From Armatimonadota bacterium (GTDB taxonomy: Bacteria; Armatimonadota; Zipacnadia; Zipacnadales; UBA11051), in contig JABLXH010000031.1 of the NCBI GenBank assembly GCA_013178155.1, positions 1 to 48,036 on the forward strand: DNA of 48,036 bases. Reading direction: 5' to 3'. This document shows positions 32,723 through 41,605 of this stretch, piece by piece. Below the pieces are notes generated by a model. That model was not told the origin of the DNA. It saw only the letters and a list, made by a program, of their open reading frames with translations, and did not search any database. The position numbers and the translations under genes are program-made. The stretch's first letter is position 1. Each line of letters begins with the position of its first letter.

Positions 32723-35700
32723 ATGTTGCACGCACCCGTTGCCTTCCTCGTCCTTGTGGTCCTGACGTCCACCATGGCCCTGGGAGCGCCGCCCCTTTAC
32801 GATGACCGCTTCTTCGAGCCAGTTCCGGAGGTGGTGACGCCCTGCCTCACCTGGGCCAAGCCCTATCTGCCCGGACCGCCGAAGGTCCTCTTCATCACGC
32901 ATCGTAACGCCATGCGCGAGATCATCGAGCTGCGCCAGCGCCTGGAGATGGACTACGAGGTCTTCGCCTACGATGGGCCCAACAGCTTCGGTGAGACCGG
33001 CATCGGCGTGGACGCCAGTTGGCGGCTGATCCGCGGCAACTCCTTCGATGAACAAGGCGAACGCCTCCGCCGCAAACTGAAGCAACGCTACGACGTGATC
33101 GTCCTCGGGGGGGTCTACTGGGACGCGATGCCGATTGACTGTCGCTATGAGATATTGAAGCAGGTCAAGGCGGGCACCGGCCTCGTCGGTTCCGTGGCCG
33201 GGGGCCGGGACGAGTACCTGAACACCATCATGCAGACCGCTGCTTTCGCCTGGAACTGGGCTGTGTGGACTGGCGCCGCTCAGGGCATTCCCGACTTCCT
33301 CGGCGAAGGCGAGTTCAGCGGCTCAGTAGACTACTCCGGCGGGCACACCGGTGACGCCGCGGTCAGGATCAACTGCACCAAGGCCGTAATGGGCAGCCGC
33401 GAGGCACCGCGGGCGGGGTACCACCCGGGGACGATCAAGCTGGAGCCTGGGGCCGAATATGTACTGTCATGCTGGACCCGTACCGAGGGGCTCACGAGCG
33501 ATGGGGTTGTGCTCAGCCCCTATCCGCAGAGGCCCGAGTTGCGCATCGGGCCCAGTGACGACTGGCGCTACTCCGAAGTCAGGTTCCGGGCCGAGGGCGA
33601 CAACCCCACGACTGGCGTATACTTGCTGCTTTACCAACCAGGCACCGTCTGGTTTGATGACGTGAAACTGGTGAGGGCCGGCACTGACGAGAACCTGCTT
33701 CCGAACCCCAGCTTCGAATACCCCGGCGCTGCGCCGGAGGCGCTGGCGGATGGCGTGCCCTGGAAGTCCCTGGCGCCTTTCTCCCAACACGAGAGCGCCC
33801 AGGCCTTCCTGCGGTCAGCCTTCCAGACCACGCAGTTTGGGGAGGGGCGGGTGGGACTCACCAGCTACGGCGTCCCGCTGCACCAGATGCTGACCCCCGG
33901 CCCGTCGGGTCGGCTGCAAGACTGCCGCCTGGACTACGACTACTACCTGGCGGCGGCGATCCGGTTGGTCCTGTGGGGAGCAAAGAAGGAACCCCAGGTT
34001 CGCGTCACCGCACCGCAGCCCATGATAACCACCGACCGCACGGGGCTGGCCGGCGATCTGCCGCTGTTTCGCGTGGAGATGACGCAAGCCCTGATGCGTG
34101 ACTTCACCACCAAGCTGGTCATCCGTGACCGGCGCGGCCGGGTGTGGCACGAGGCGCAGGGACGCCTGCAGCCCGCCGTAGTCCTGGAGGTCGGGGCGCG
34201 AGGCGCTCGTGTTCCACGGGGCGAGTTTCTGGCAGACCTGTGGATTAAGTCCGGCAACCGGATCGCCGGCTTTGGCTCCGTGGGCCTGACCGTCACTGGA
34301 CCCGTCGGTCTGGCGGAGCTGAAGCTGCGCTCGCAACGGGTGCGGCAGGGCGAAACGCTGTCTGGCACGGCCATCTGCGACGGTGTGGTGACCGGCACGC
34401 GCCTCCGTCTCACGGTCACCGACTTCTACGGTCGCAAGGTGGCGGTGCGGGAGACGCCGGTCAGCAGCGCCTCGACCGCCTTCTCTGTGCCCATGCCGCC
34501 GATGCTGTCTATCACCGGGCGCGTGACGGCGGAGCTGCTCAAGGGCGCCGAAGTGCTTGATGCCCGCAGCGAGGAGTTCTCGGTGACGGACCGCTATGCC
34601 GATCGGCACGATGTCCAGTTCGTCATGTGGATGGACTACCCGGAGGACTTCATCGGCCCGATGATGGCCGAGGAGTTCACGCGCAACGGCATTGACGCCC
34701 AGTACGGCTCCAACCTCGGCTACGCCCCCTATGCCAACCAGTGGTGGCTGCCCTACTCCACGCGGTTCACCGACGCCAAGACCGACTGGTACCAGGAGAA
34801 GCCTACCCGACAGCCCGGTGACCTCGTGCGCGACCCGTGTCTGACCGACCCGGCCTTCCGGCAGAAGACCCGCGAGGAGCTGACCGCCAAGGCCAGGGCC
34901 GGGCTGGAGTTCTCGACCTCTGACTTCACCCTCGGCGACGAGAACATGTTCGTGGCCGGCGACTGGGACTTGTGCTTCTCCGACACGTGCAACGCGGACT
35001 TCCGGCGCTGGGCGCAGGAGACCTACGGCAGCCTCGGGGCGCTCAACGCCTCCTGGGGCAGCAGCTTCACCGATTGGGAGCAGGTCAAGCCCCGCACCTT
35101 TGACGAGTGCAAGGCGGACGGCAACTACGTGCCCTGGGTGGATCACCGGCTGCATATGGAAAGCGTCTGGGCCGACATCCACGCCTTCAGCCGAGAGGTC
35201 ATCCGGGAGACGGTGCCTCAGGCGCGGGTGGGCTATGAAGGCTCCGATACCCACGTGGGCAGCTACTATGCCGCAGACTACTGGAAGCTCGCCAAGGCGA
35301 TGGACCTGAACAACATCTACTACCGCGACTTCCTGACCCTGGCCTGGAAGGACTTCGTGACACCCGAGACACTGCTGGGCGCGGGCTGGTTCGGGGGGTA
35401 CGCCAGCAACCGCAACGAGCCCTTCATGCGCTGGTTCCCCTGGCGCGCCCTGTTCAAGGGCTCCAACAGCTTCTGGGTGTGGGCCGGCTACGGCCACCCC
35501 GGGGCGGTCATGGCCTATGACGTCTCGCTGTACCCCTTCTTCCAGAGCGCTTGCGAGGAGATCCGCGAGATCAAGGTGGGGCCCGGCAAGCTGCTCATGG
35601 GCGCGCAGCGGCAGCATGATGGCATCGCTCTGCTCTGGTCGCCCTCCAGTGTCCACATGGCCACCGCCACCCCGGGTTTCCCCGACATGGATGGGACGCT

Positions 35701-36865
35701 GCAGAGTCTCGTCCAACTCCTGCACGACGTCGGCCTCGAAGCGCGGGTACTGTCCTATGAGCAGTTGGCCCAGGGCCAGCTCACCAACGACGAGTTCCGC
35801 GTGCTGGTGCTGCCGGCCGCGCAGGCGCTCTCGGACGCCGAGGTCGCAGCGATCCGGCGCTTCGCCGAGGCCGGTGGCACGGTCCTGGCTGACCTGCGAC
35901 CTGGAGTGACCAACGAGCATGGCAAGCCGCGGGACGGCGGTGCGCTCGATGACCTGTTCGGCGTACGGCAGGGCGCAGTGTTCACGAAGGTGGTGGACAA
36001 GTTCACGGCCACGTCCGGTGCCACGCGTCTGTTGCTGGGCGACGGAGAGGTCACCGCGGACGGCTCACTGACCGTCACGACGGGCGCCGCCGCCGGGCAG
36101 GTCGGTGACGCCCCGGCCTGGATATCGCGACCGGTGGGGGAGAGGGGGAAAGCGGTGCTCCTGAACTTCTCCCTGCGCGGGTACACGGCCCACGGCGCCC
36201 AGGCAGGGACCGATTTTGCCGGCTGGAACGAAGGGGCAGCCTACCGTTCTTTCATGGCACGTCTCATGGCGACGAGTGGCGTCGTGCCGCCGATTACCGC
36301 GAAGCCCGACGCTCCGCTGGTAGAGGTCTCGCGCTTCCGCCAGGGGGAGGCTGAGTACGTGGGCATTGTGCAGGGGCTGCCGCGGGACCCTTTGGTCTAC
36401 ACCAACCGGGAGGTGCCGCCGCCCGGCCCGCGACCCGTGACGATCAGCTTTGGCCGGCGGGCCCATCTTTACAACATTCGGTCGGGAGAGTACCTGGGGC
36501 TAACGGAGACCTTGCGCACCGATCTGACGCCCGGCATCGCGCACCTGTATGCCCTCCTGCCCTACCGCGTGACGGCAGTCAGTGGGTGGACGCCACGGGC
36601 GGTGCGTGCCGGCGAGGCGCTTGACTACGCCTTCCGGGTCCAGGGAACGGCGTCCCCCGAACAGCATGTGCTACGGTTGCGCGTTTTCGGCCCTGATGGC
36701 AAGGAGCGCCCTTACTACGCCCGCAACCTCCGTACCGGGCGTGGGGGCCGGGTCGAAGGCACGCTTCACCTGGCGGTGGATGACCCGCCGGGGGTCTGGA
36801 AGCTCATGGCCCGGGACGTCGCCACCGGGGTGCAGGGCACCGTGATAGCCGTGGTGGAAGGATGA
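32723..36865 (+). CDS. Secreted GH42-like multidomain glycosidase
   Basis: A 1380-residue exported protein. A signal peptide (VAFLVLVVLTSTMALGA) is followed by a Rossmann-like domain (about 50-170; PPKVLFITHRNAMRE, YDVIVLGGVYWDA), a CBM4/9-like sandwich (about 195-330), further beta domains, a TIM barrel (about 625-960) and a GATase-like beta-galactosidase trimerisation domain (about 1000-1080; FRVLVLPAAQALSDAEVAAI, RRFAEAGGTVLAD). The GH42 acid/base is likely Glu in FTLGDENMF (E740); a second acidic strand is VGYEGSDTH (E839). Retaining beta-galactosidase-type cleavage is plausible, but the GH42 match is remote. GGAGGAAA is four bases before ATG 32723, which also begins the signal peptide. 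The MttB-family gene follows on the same strand. Secretion and barrel are sure; specificity is unknown. Confidence 0.8.
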   Translation: MLHAPVAFLVLVVLTSTMALGAPPLYDDRFFEPVPEVVTPCLTWAKPYLPGPPKVLFITHRNAMREIIELRQRLEMDYEVFAYDGPNSFGETGIGVDASWRLIRGNSFDEQGERLRRKLKQRYDVIVLGGVYWDAMPIDCRYEILKQVKAGTGLVGSVAGGRDEYLNTIMQTAAFAWNWAVWTGAAQGIPDFLGEGEFSGSVDYSGGHTGDAAVRINCTKAVMGSREAPRAGYHPGTIKLEPGAEYVLSCWTRTEGLTSDGVVLSPYPQRPELRIGPSDDWRYSEVRFRAEGDNPTTGVYLLLYQPGTVWFDDVKLVRAGTDENLLPNPSFEYPGAAPEALADGVPWKSLAPFSQHESAQAFLRSAFQTTQFGEGRVGLTSYGVPLHQMLTPGPSGRLQDCRLDYDYYLAAAIRLVLWGAKKEPQVRVTAPQPMITTDRTGLAGDLPLFRVEMTQALMRDFTTKLVIRDRRGRVWHEAQGRLQPAVVLEVGARGARVPRGEFLADLWIKSGNRIAGFGSVGLTVTGPVGLAELKLRSQRVRQGETLSGTAICDGVVTGTRLRLTVTDFYGRKVAVRETPVSSASTAFSVPMPPMLSITGRVTAELLKGAEVLDARSEEFSVTDRYADRHDVQFVMWMDYPEDFIGPMMAEEFTRNGIDAQYGSNLGYAPYANQWWLPYSTRFTDAKTDWYQEKPTRQPGDLVRDPCLTDPAFRQKTREELTAKARAGLEFSTSDFTLGDENMFVAGDWDLCFSDTCNADFRRWAQETYGSLGALNASWGSSFTDWEQVKPRTFDECKADGNYVPWVDHRLHMESVWADIHAFSREVIRETVPQARVGYEGSDTHVGSYYAADYWKLAKAMDLNNIYYRDFLTLAWKDFVTPETLLGAGWFGGYASNRNEPFMRWFPWRALFKGSNSFWVWAGYGHPGAVMAYDVSLYPFFQSACEEIREIKVGPGKLLMGAQRQHDGIALLWSPSSVHMATATPGFPDMDGTLQSLVQLLHDVGLEARVLSYEQLAQGQLTNDEFRVLVLPAAQALSDAEVAAIRRFAEAGGTVLADLRPGVTNEHGKPRDGGALDDLFGVRQGAVFTKVVDKFTATSGATRLLLGDGEVTADGSLTVTTGAAAGQVGDAPAWISRPVGERGKAVLLNFSLRGYTAHGAQAGTDFAGWNEGAAYRSFMARLMATSGVVPPITAKPDAPLVEVSRFRQGEAEYVGIVQGLPRDPLVYTNREVPPPGPRPVTISFGRRAHLYNIRSGEYLGLTETLRTDLTPGIAHLYALLPYRVTAVSGWTPRAVRAGEALDYAFRVQGTASPEQHVLRLRVFGPDGKERPYYARNLRTGRGGRVEGTLHLAVDDPPGVWKLMARDVATGVQGTVIAVVEG

Positions 36866-36918
36866 TCCCAGCCAACGCTGCCCCCAGTGCTTGCCACTGG
36901 CCTTTCCGGAGGTGGGAA

Positions 36919-38346
36919 ATGCAGACGTGGTTGCTGAGCCCTGACCAGATCACCCGTGTCCACGAGGCCTCGCTACGCCTGCTGAGTGAGATCGGCGTCG
37001 AGCTGCCCCACCCCGAACTGCTGGGCCGTTTCGCCGACGCCGGGGCGCAGGCGGACACCGCCACCCACCGGGTGCGCATCCCCGCCGAACTGGTGGAGCG
37101 TTGCCTGCAGTCCTGCGGCAAACAGTTCACGCTCCACGGCCGCGATCTGGGGCGTCAGGCCGTCTTCGGCGCAGGGCAGCGGAACTACAACAGCATCTTC
37201 GGCGAGGCCAGTTGGGTGGACGAGCTGGGCGGGCAGCGGCGCTATGCACGACTGGCTGACGTGGACACCGCCGCACGCCTGGGTGATGCGCTGGAACACA
37301 TCAACATCGTCGGCGCGATGACTGATCCACATGAAGTGCCGGTGCCAGTGCGGTCGCTGCAGGTGCTGCTGCGGCTGCTGCGGCATACCACCAAGCCGGT
37401 GGGCTTCTGGTTCCACGACCGGGCGGCGACGCGCTTCGTGGTGGAGATGCTGACCGCGCTGCGCGGGAGTGAAGACGCGGCGCGCCAGTACCCGCTGACC
37501 TTCCCGCTGCTGGAGCCCATCAGCCCTCTGCGGTTCCCCTTCAACGGCCTGGACCTGCTCTTTGAGGTGGGGCGGCTGAACATGCCGGTCGCCATTGGAC
37601 CCATGGCACAGATGGGCCTCTCAGCCCCCTGCACCATCGCTGGCACCCTCGCCCATGAGAACGCGGAGGTCTTGGCCGGCATCTGCGCCACGCAGCTCGT
37701 GCAGCCGGGCCTGCCGGTCTGTTACGGCGGCATCTGCCATGCCTTTGACATGCGCACCACGCAGATGATCTTCTCCGGCCCGGAGCAGGCCATCTTCGGG
37801 GTGGCCATGACGCAGATGGGCAAGCACTACGGCCTGCCCGTCTACATCAACGTCGGCCTGACCGACAGCAAGCGCGTGGACGGCCAGGCAGGACTGGAAT
37901 GCGGTGTCTCGCTGGTGTTGGGGGCGGCGGCGGGAGCCGACATCTTCGGCCACATGGGTATCAGCGGTGTGGACCAGGCCACGTCCCTGGACATCCTGGT
38001 CTTCCAGGACGAGGTGATCGGCTTCGTCGAGAGTGTGCTGCGGGAACTGGACTTCAGCGAAGAGGCTCTGGGCTTTGACGCCAGCCTCGAGGCCGGGCCG
38101 GGCGGCAACTTCCTGCCGCTGGCGCATACGGCCGAGCACTTCCGGCGCGAGCTCTGGCAGCCGCGGGTGCTTGACCGCGAGTACTACGAAGCCTGGCGGG
38201 AAACCGGCGCGCGGGACACTGAACAGCGCTGCCGTGAGCGCCGTGAGCAACTGCTGACGACCCACGAGGTCTCGTCTCTGCCGGAGGACCTGGACCGGAC
38301 GCTCGGTGAGATCATCGCGGCCGCGGAACGGGAGCTGCTCAGGTGA
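36919..38346 (+). CDS. MttB-family (trimethylamine/betaine-type) corrinoid methyltransferase
   Basis: A 475-residue cytosolic protein of the MttB superfamily, whose members transfer a methyl group from a quaternary or tertiary amine to a corrinoid protein. The central region has the family pattern LAHENAEVLAGICATQL, YGGICHAFDMRTTQMIFSG, GKHYGLPVYINVGLTDSK and FGHMGISGVDQATSLD. No in-frame amber codon occurs, so this is a non-pyrrolysine member like the glycine-betaine and carnitine branch; the substrate is not readable. GGAGGTG lies four bases before ATG 36919 and favours it over an ATG at 36862 that overlaps the preceding stop by four bases. It lies 53 bases after the GH42-like gene and 114 bases before another secreted barrel gene. 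No corrinoid-binding partner is in the window. Family call is sure. Confidence 0.9.
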   Translation: MQTWLLSPDQITRVHEASLRLLSEIGVELPHPELLGRFADAGAQADTATHRVRIPAELVERCLQSCGKQFTLHGRDLGRQAVFGAGQRNYNSIFGEASWVDELGGQRRYARLADVDTAARLGDALEHINIVGAMTDPHEVPVPVRSLQVLLRLLRHTTKPVGFWFHDRAATRFVVEMLTALRGSEDAARQYPLTFPLLEPISPLRFPFNGLDLLFEVGRLNMPVAIGPMAQMGLSAPCTIAGTLAHENAEVLAGICATQLVQPGLPVCYGGICHAFDMRTTQMIFSGPEQAIFGVAMTQMGKHYGLPVYINVGLTDSKRVDGQAGLECGVSLVLGAAAGADIFGHMGISGVDQATSLDILVFQDEVIGFVESVLRELDFSEEALGFDASLEAGPGGNFLPLAHTAEHFRRELWQPRVLDREYYEAWRETGARDTEQRCRERREQLLTTHEVSSLPEDLDRTLGEIIAAAERELLR

Positions 38347-38362
38347 GCGGTGGCAACCAGCG

Positions 38363-38428
38363 CGGGCTGATGGAGCCCGAAGAGGCTGCCGCCGGAAGCT
38401 GACAATGGCGGCGCGTTTGGCGCCGCTA
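38363..38428. other. Two small hairpins after the MttB-family gene
   Basis: In the 114-bp gap between stop 38346 and ATG 38461, a 6-bp stem (38363-38368 with 38374-38379) is followed by a 7-bp GC stem (38408-38414 with 38420-38426) that can extend by two weaker pairs. Neither has a U-tract. They could weakly separate transcription of the two genes or be chance in GC-rich DNA. Confidence 0.3.
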
Positions 38429-38460
38429 TGCTCAACCGCCATCCCACGGGAGGCTTCGCC

Positions 38461-40122
38461 ATGCTCTCACGTCTGAATCTGCTACTGGTGGCTGGTGTCG
38501 TCGTCCTCGCACCTGTTCTCGCAGATGGCGCCCGTCCCTTCCGCGTCGGTCCTGACAAGAAGCTGATCGAGTGGGGTTGGGATGAGCCTAACACCGCCTT
38601 CATGCGTGAGAACGCCGAGCGCATGGACCGTGTCGGCTTTGACGGCGTTATCTTCCATGCCGAGCCGGTGGTTGACGGCCAGCCGGTGAACTTTGCCTGG
38701 TCCTGCTGGAGCAGCCGGCGGTTTGAGTACGAGCAGTTCGCGCAGGTTGTGGCCGACCTGCAGGCCTGCCGGTTTCAGCGCATGACCGACAACTTCCTGC
38801 GGTTCAACGTTTGCCCCGGCGATGTGGACTGGTTCGACGATGAGGCCTTTGCAGTCGTCGCGCACAACGCCGCCGTAGGGGCCAGAGTCGCCCGTGAGGG
38901 CGGCTGCAAGGGCTTCATGTTCGACATTGAGATGTACGGTGAACCGCTCTGGACCTACGAGAAGCTGAAGCACCGGGAGACGAAGTCCTTCGCCGAGTAC
39001 GAGGCCATCGTCACGCAGCGAGGGCGGGAGTTCATGCGCGCGGTGAACGCTGAGTACCCGGACATCACCATGATGATGACCTTCGGCTATGGCATCAGCG
39101 GTGTCGGCACCGACCGCTCTAAGGTCGGCTACGGCCTGCTCAAGAACTTCCTCGACGGCATGTACGAGGTCGCAGCACCCCGGACAACCATCGTGGACGG
39201 CTATGAGGGCGCCTACTCCTTCCGCCGCCACCAGCAGTTCCGGGAAGCGTACAAGACCACACGGGAGAAGATGGCCTCGTTCTGCAGCGTACCGGACAGG
39301 TATCGCAAGCACCTGCGGGTTGGCTTCGGCATCTGGATGGACATGGATTTCCGGCGCTACGGGTGGGACCTGCGTGACTTCGAGCGCAACTACTTCACCC
39401 CGGATGAGTTCGCCTACTCCGTCTTCTGCGGCCTGAGTGTCTGCGACCGGTACGTGTGGGTCTATACGGAGAAACCGCTGTGGTGGACCCACACCCGGGT
39501 CCCCACCGCCTACCGCCTGGCGCTGCGCCGGGCGCGCGGACCCATGGCGATCGAGGACGAAAGGTACGGACGGCGCAACATCAAGGGGATGCCGCCGGAA
39601 GCCGCGCCCCGGGCTGCCGCCCAGCCGGGGTACAGTGATGAGGACACCTTCGGCGACGTGGCGGGAAAGTGGGACTTCTTGGCCGATCTGCCGCGGGTCT
39701 GGAAGTTTCGCACTGACCCCAGGGGCGAAGGCATGGCCGCGAAATGGTATGCCCCCGACACCGACACCAGCGAGTGGCGCGACCTGGAGATCGCGAAGTT
39801 CTGGGACGAGCAGGGAGTACAGCATATCGGCCAGGCGTGGTACCGGATCACCTGGGAGACGCCGCAGTTTGCAGTCCCGCCCGGCGGCAGGGCCGTGCTT
39901 TGGTTCGGCGCGGTGGATGAGACCGCCAAGGTGTGGGTGAACGGCAAACTGGCGGGCGGGCATGACGAGGGCGCCGATTTCGGCTGGGATAAGCGTTTCG
40001 CCGTGGATGTGACGGGAAAGCTGTTGCCGGGCCAGACCAACGTGGTGGCGGTACAGGTGGGGAACGCGGGGTTAGCTGGTGGCATCTGGAAGAACGTCAA
40101 GCTGGCCGTCAGCAAGCCCTGA
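38461..40122 (+). CDS. Secreted putative glycosidase with a galactose-binding-like C-terminal domain
   Basis: A 553-residue exported protein: signal peptide (LNLLLVAGVVVLAPVLA), a TIM-barrel-like region (about 30-370) that starts KLIEWGWDEPNTAFMRENAE and includes GFMFDIEMYGE (acidic residues on a strand end) and MMMTFGYGISG, then a beta-sandwich (about 410-553) like the sugar-binding domain of GH2 enzymes (WKFRTDPRGEGMAAKWYAPD, AWYRITWETPQF, VWVNGKLAGG). I do not recognise a catalogued family; the barrel suggests glycoside hydrolysis. GGGAGG is six bases before ATG 38461. It follows the MttB-family and GH42-like genes on the same strand and ends 7 bases before the stop of the convergent sulfatase gene. 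Secretion is sure; enzymatic role is inferred. Confidence 0.72.
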   Translation: MLSRLNLLLVAGVVVLAPVLADGARPFRVGPDKKLIEWGWDEPNTAFMRENAERMDRVGFDGVIFHAEPVVDGQPVNFAWSCWSSRRFEYEQFAQVVADLQACRFQRMTDNFLRFNVCPGDVDWFDDEAFAVVAHNAAVGARVAREGGCKGFMFDIEMYGEPLWTYEKLKHRETKSFAEYEAIVTQRGREFMRAVNAEYPDITMMMTFGYGISGVGTDRSKVGYGLLKNFLDGMYEVAAPRTTIVDGYEGAYSFRRHQQFREAYKTTREKMASFCSVPDRYRKHLRVGFGIWMDMDFRRYGWDLRDFERNYFTPDEFAYSVFCGLSVCDRYVWVYTEKPLWWTHTRVPTAYRLALRRARGPMAIEDERYGRRNIKGMPPEAAPRAAAQPGYSDEDTFGDVAGKWDFLADLPRVWKFRTDPRGEGMAAKWYAPDTDTSEWRDLEIAKFWDEQGVQHIGQAWYRITWETPQFAVPPGGRAVLWFGAVDETAKVWVNGKLAGGHDEGADFGWDKRFAVDVTGKLLPGQTNVVAVQVGNAGLAGGIWKNVKLAVSKP

Positions 40123-40129
40123 CAGCTCG

Positions 40130-41452
40130 TCAGCCGTTGTCCCAGCTCTCCCTCTCCCACCGGTCCAGCAAGGCCTGGGACACGGGCGCGTCGCCATATA
40201 ACAGGAAGTCGTTGGTCTCGCGCATCCAGTCATCCACCCGCTGGCGAACCTCCGCAGCTACGGCGGCGCAGCGGGGGTCGTCAATGAGGTTGCGCTGCTC
40301 AAGAGGGTCCTCCACCAGGTCGTAGAGCTCCTCTGCCGGCCTGCGCGTGGCGTAGAAGTCCCGCTTGACCTGCTCATCGCGGCACTCGCGCCAGATGTCC
40401 AGCGGGATGAAGACCAGTGGCCGCTCGCCGAAGTTGCGGATGTACTTGTGCCGCACGGTGCGGATGGCGCGCATGGGGTTGTACTGGTCGTGCCAGGTCA
40501 TCTCGGCGAAGATGCTGTCGCGGGGCTCATAGGGATCGCCTGACCACAGAGGCAGGAAGCTGCGGCCGTCGAGCGTGTCCGGAGCCTCCATGCCTGCCAA
40601 CTCCAGCAGCGTCGGGCAGAGGTCGCAGTTGGTCAGCAGTTCGCTCTGCGTCCGGCCGCCCTCGACGTGGCCGGGCCAATGGGCCAGGAACGCTGTCTTC
40701 AGGCCCGGGTCGTAGCAGGTCCCCTTGGCCCGCGGCATGGCCAGTCCGTGGTCCGTGGTGAAGATGAGCAGCGTGCTCTCGGCCAGGCCCGTCCGCGCCA
40801 GGGCCTCACGCACTCTCCCCATGCACTCGTCCACCCGGTAGACCAGGCCATTCAGAGCCGCGATGTCCTCGCGAATTCCCGGGCGGTCGGGAAGCCAGGG
40901 CAACGGGGTCACGGTGGCCGGGTCGTCCCGCTGATAGCCGTCGGCATAGTAGGGCCGGTGGGGCTCAGACCAGCCGCTGCTAAGGTAGAATGGCTCGCTG
41001 GTGGCCGCTGCCGCCCGGTCTTCCAGGAATCGCGCGATGCGTTGGGCGCAGGTCCGGGCGTCGCCGGCACCCGTGTCTGTGTACTGGTAGCCAAGTCGTC
41101 GCGCTTCCGGGTGCTCGTGCTGGATGCCGATCAGGTGCGTCTGATACCCCGCGGCATTCAGGTACATGGGCAGAGTGACCTCCTGCCCGCCGAGTTGCCA
41201 GCCCAGGTGGGCCAGGCCGATGAGACCGTTGCGATGGGGATAACGGCCTGTCACCATGCTGCCCCGGCTGGGGGAACAGGAGGCGGCGGTACAGCAGTAG
41301 TTGGTGAAAACCACGCCTTCGGCTGCCATGGCGTCGAGGTTCGGGGTCTGCAGCCCGGCCCCGTAGCAGCCCAGGTGCTGGCCCAGGTCGTGAACGATCA
41401 CCATGAGGATGTTGGGGCGCGAGCCGGCCAGGCGTGAGGAACTCACAGGCAT
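40130..41452 (-). CDS. Sulfatase (formylglycine-dependent, heparan-sulfatase-like)
   Basis: A 440-residue type-I sulfatase that would hydrolyse sulfate esters or sulfamates. The sequence CSPSRGSMVTGRYPHRNGL carries the Cys (C59) that maturing enzymes convert to formylglycine, followed by the expected Pro-x-Arg. The metal-binding start is NILMVIVHDLGQHLGCYG: the usual Asp-Asp is His-Asp (H21, D22), a variant common in one bacterial subgroup. The later TTDHGLAMPRAKG supplies the other metal and active-site residues. No obvious signal peptide is present, which is odd for a glycan sulfatase. A GTG at 41455 is an equally possible start; neither has a clear ribosome site. It converges on the barrel protein gene (7-bp gap) and diverges from the repeat protein gene. 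No maturase gene is in the window. The family call is very sure. Confidence 0.92.
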   Translation of the reverse strand: MPVSSSRLAGSRPNILMVIVHDLGQHLGCYGAGLQTPNLDAMAAEGVVFTNYCCTAASCSPSRGSMVTGRYPHRNGLIGLAHLGWQLGGQEVTLPMYLNAAGYQTHLIGIQHEHPEARRLGYQYTDTGAGDARTCAQRIARFLEDRAAAATSEPFYLSSGWSEPHRPYYADGYQRDDPATVTPLPWLPDRPGIREDIAALNGLVYRVDECMGRVREALARTGLAESTLLIFTTDHGLAMPRAKGTCYDPGLKTAFLAHWPGHVEGGRTQSELLTNCDLCPTLLELAGMEAPDTLDGRSFLPLWSGDPYEPRDSIFAEMTWHDQYNPMRAIRTVRHKYIRNFGERPLVFIPLDIWRECRDEQVKRDFYATRRPAEELYDLVEDPLEQRNLIDDPRCAAVAAEVRQRVDDWMRETNDFLLYGDAPVSQALLDRWERESWDNG

Positions 41453-41605
41453 CACCAGTTGTCGGAGTCTGTGAACAAACCCTGACGGCAGTGTTCGTGA
41501 AACTCGGTGTTCGCCACTTCGCCACGGAGCCCCAGGCGGCCTGCGGGCAGGGGAAGGGCCAGGCAGGCGGGAACTCTCTTCTCCTCTGAGATTGGGGTGA
41601 CCACC

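Noticed and set aside
33815-35920. A 701-codon open frame on the minus strand
   Set aside because: It lies wholly antisense to the GH42-like gene, has no recognisable domain or ribosome site, and has the His/Gly/Val/Leu/Arg-rich composition of an antisense frame in GC-rich DNA.
36919-38346. Pyrrolysine-containing MttB
   Set aside because: There is no in-frame amber codon; the frame is open to a normal stop, so it belongs to the non-pyrrolysine branch.
38482-39963. A 493-codon minus-strand open frame
   Set aside because: Antisense to the secreted barrel protein gene with signal peptide and sugar-binding-like domain; no domain on this strand.
41491-41513. Two copies of GTGTTCG 16 bases apart upstream of the repeat protein gene
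   Set aside because: Too short to separate from chance, with no matching site at other promoters in the window.
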